From the NCBI RefSeq assembly GCF_902150045.1, contig NZ_CABFVU010000001.1, positions 1,984,001 to 2,048,000 on the forward strand: 64,000 nucleotides of DNA, in the 5' to 3' direction. The notes below the pieces were generated by a model. It saw only the letters and a program-made list of their open reading frames with translations. It was not told where the DNA came from and searched no databases. The DNA comes from Chitinophaga polysaccharea. GTDB lineage: Bacteria > Bacteroidota > Bacteroidia > Chitinophagales > Chitinophagaceae. Numbering within the stretch: the stretch's first letter is position 1; each line of letters opens with the position of its first letter. The position numbers and the translations under genes were made by a program. Of the stretch, positions 63,713-64,000 are shown piece after piece.

Positions 63713-63731
63713 ATGACCCACATTTAAGTAT

Positions 63732-63740
63732 TAATTTTGC
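63732..63740 (+). promoter_or_regulatory. -7 box abutting the last gene
   Basis: TAATTTTGC is an exact TAnnTTTGY match but ends only 3 bp before the ATG at 63744, which would make the transcript leaderless or nearly so. Confidence 0.4.
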
Positions 63741-63743
63741 AAC

Positions 63744-64000
63744 ATGAAAAAATACAGGCAAGCAACGGCACTGTTTACCATGATTGGCTTAATGGCCTGT
63801 AACCTGGCAAATAACCCATCAAAGCAAAAGGCTCCCGATAAATTCATAAAACTGCCTGAATATTTCAGCCAGGAGAACGCTCATATCCGCGCAGGCGGCT
63901 ATATACTGCATAAATCAGTGACCCTCAATGGTAAAACTGATACAATCAGTATCCCCGGCAACGACAGCGCTACCGTACACGATCTGTTAAAGCCCTTCAT
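63744..64000 (+). CDS. Lipoprotein (3' partial)
   Basis: A frame from ATG 63744 that stays open to the window end (85 codons seen). The N-terminus is a lipoprotein signal (MKKYRQATALFTMIGLMAC, Cys19), followed by NLANNPSKQKAPDKFIKLPEYF and GGYILHKSVTLNGKTDTISI. No family was recognised from the visible part. It follows the gpmI terminator, so it is a new transcription unit. Confidence 0.7.
   Translation, partial: MKKYRQATALFTMIGLMACNLANNPSKQKAPDKFIKLPEYFSQENAHIRAGGYILHKSVTLNGKTDTISIPGNDSATVHDLLKPF

Noticed and set aside
1..64000. tRNA, rRNA, CRISPR array, prophage or integrase attachment site
   Set aside because: Read through on both strands by eye; no cloverleaf with conserved T-arm, no regularly spaced repeats and no phage genes were seen.

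Overview
The window reads as a chromosomal segment of a Bacteroidota bacterium, most like Chitinophaga and its relatives (Chitinophagaceae). The grounds are two SusC/SusD outer-membrane pairs, a Bat (aerotolerance-type) gene cluster, DUF5686, DUF4783, DUF1361 and LUD families, a CreD/winged-helix pair, few purine-rich ribosome binding sites, and repeated upstream matches to the Bacteroidota -7 promoter box TAnnTTTG. No rRNA, tRNA, CRISPR array, prophage or complete insertion sequence was seen. The genus is inferred from gene content only.

Layout. 1-2981: 3' part of a large protein joining a beta-propeller to an Omp85-like barrel. 3187-6559 (minus): an envelope operon (DUF1361, lipid kinase, CreD, winged-helix regulator, membrane protein) with two matching operator-like sites. 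6695-11810: DUF5686 protein, a small protein, a class III aminotransferase, gamma-carbonic anhydrase and two tiny sister lipoproteins. 11811-16747 (minus): moxR - DUF58 - BatD-like - BatA-like - rsgA. 16993-25179: housekeeping and envelope genes (cyclophilin, gcvH, VanZ-like, OmpA lipoprotein, DUF937-like, prfA, amidohydrolase, MscS, a cysteine-less thioredoxin-fold protein, MerR regulator). 25319-34879: M23 peptidase, alaS, PDZ protein, aldehyde dehydrogenase, gatB, TlpA-like lipoprotein. 35169-46055 (minus): two susCD pairs preceded by an IS1595-type transposase homologue whose catalytic residues are degenerate. 46308-64000: RND transporter, recO, lpxH-like, LUD protein, ftsH, rsfS, birA, glycosyltransferase, AraC regulator, aldo/keto reductase, SUI1 factor, YegS-like kinase, nadC, DUF4783, gpmI and the start of a lipoprotein.

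Most genes are core functions: translation (prfA, alaS, gatB, rsgA, rsfS, SUI1), central metabolism (gpmI, nadC, gcvH, birA) and envelope maintenance. The accessory-looking part is 35-46 kb: two nutrient-uptake pairs without any degradative enzyme.

The most unusual content is non-coding. A dispersed family of nested palindromes, with a shared TTAAGGGAGATA core, follows the stop codons of three genes. The outer arms differ between copies yet stay self-complementary, and small GCC-GAA-GGC hairpins mark the edges. A second repeat family is built from AGCTTTTAGC units. Several terminators are perfect stems of 27-32 bp. These, the paired operators in the creD operon and the degenerate transposase homologue are the leads most worth following.
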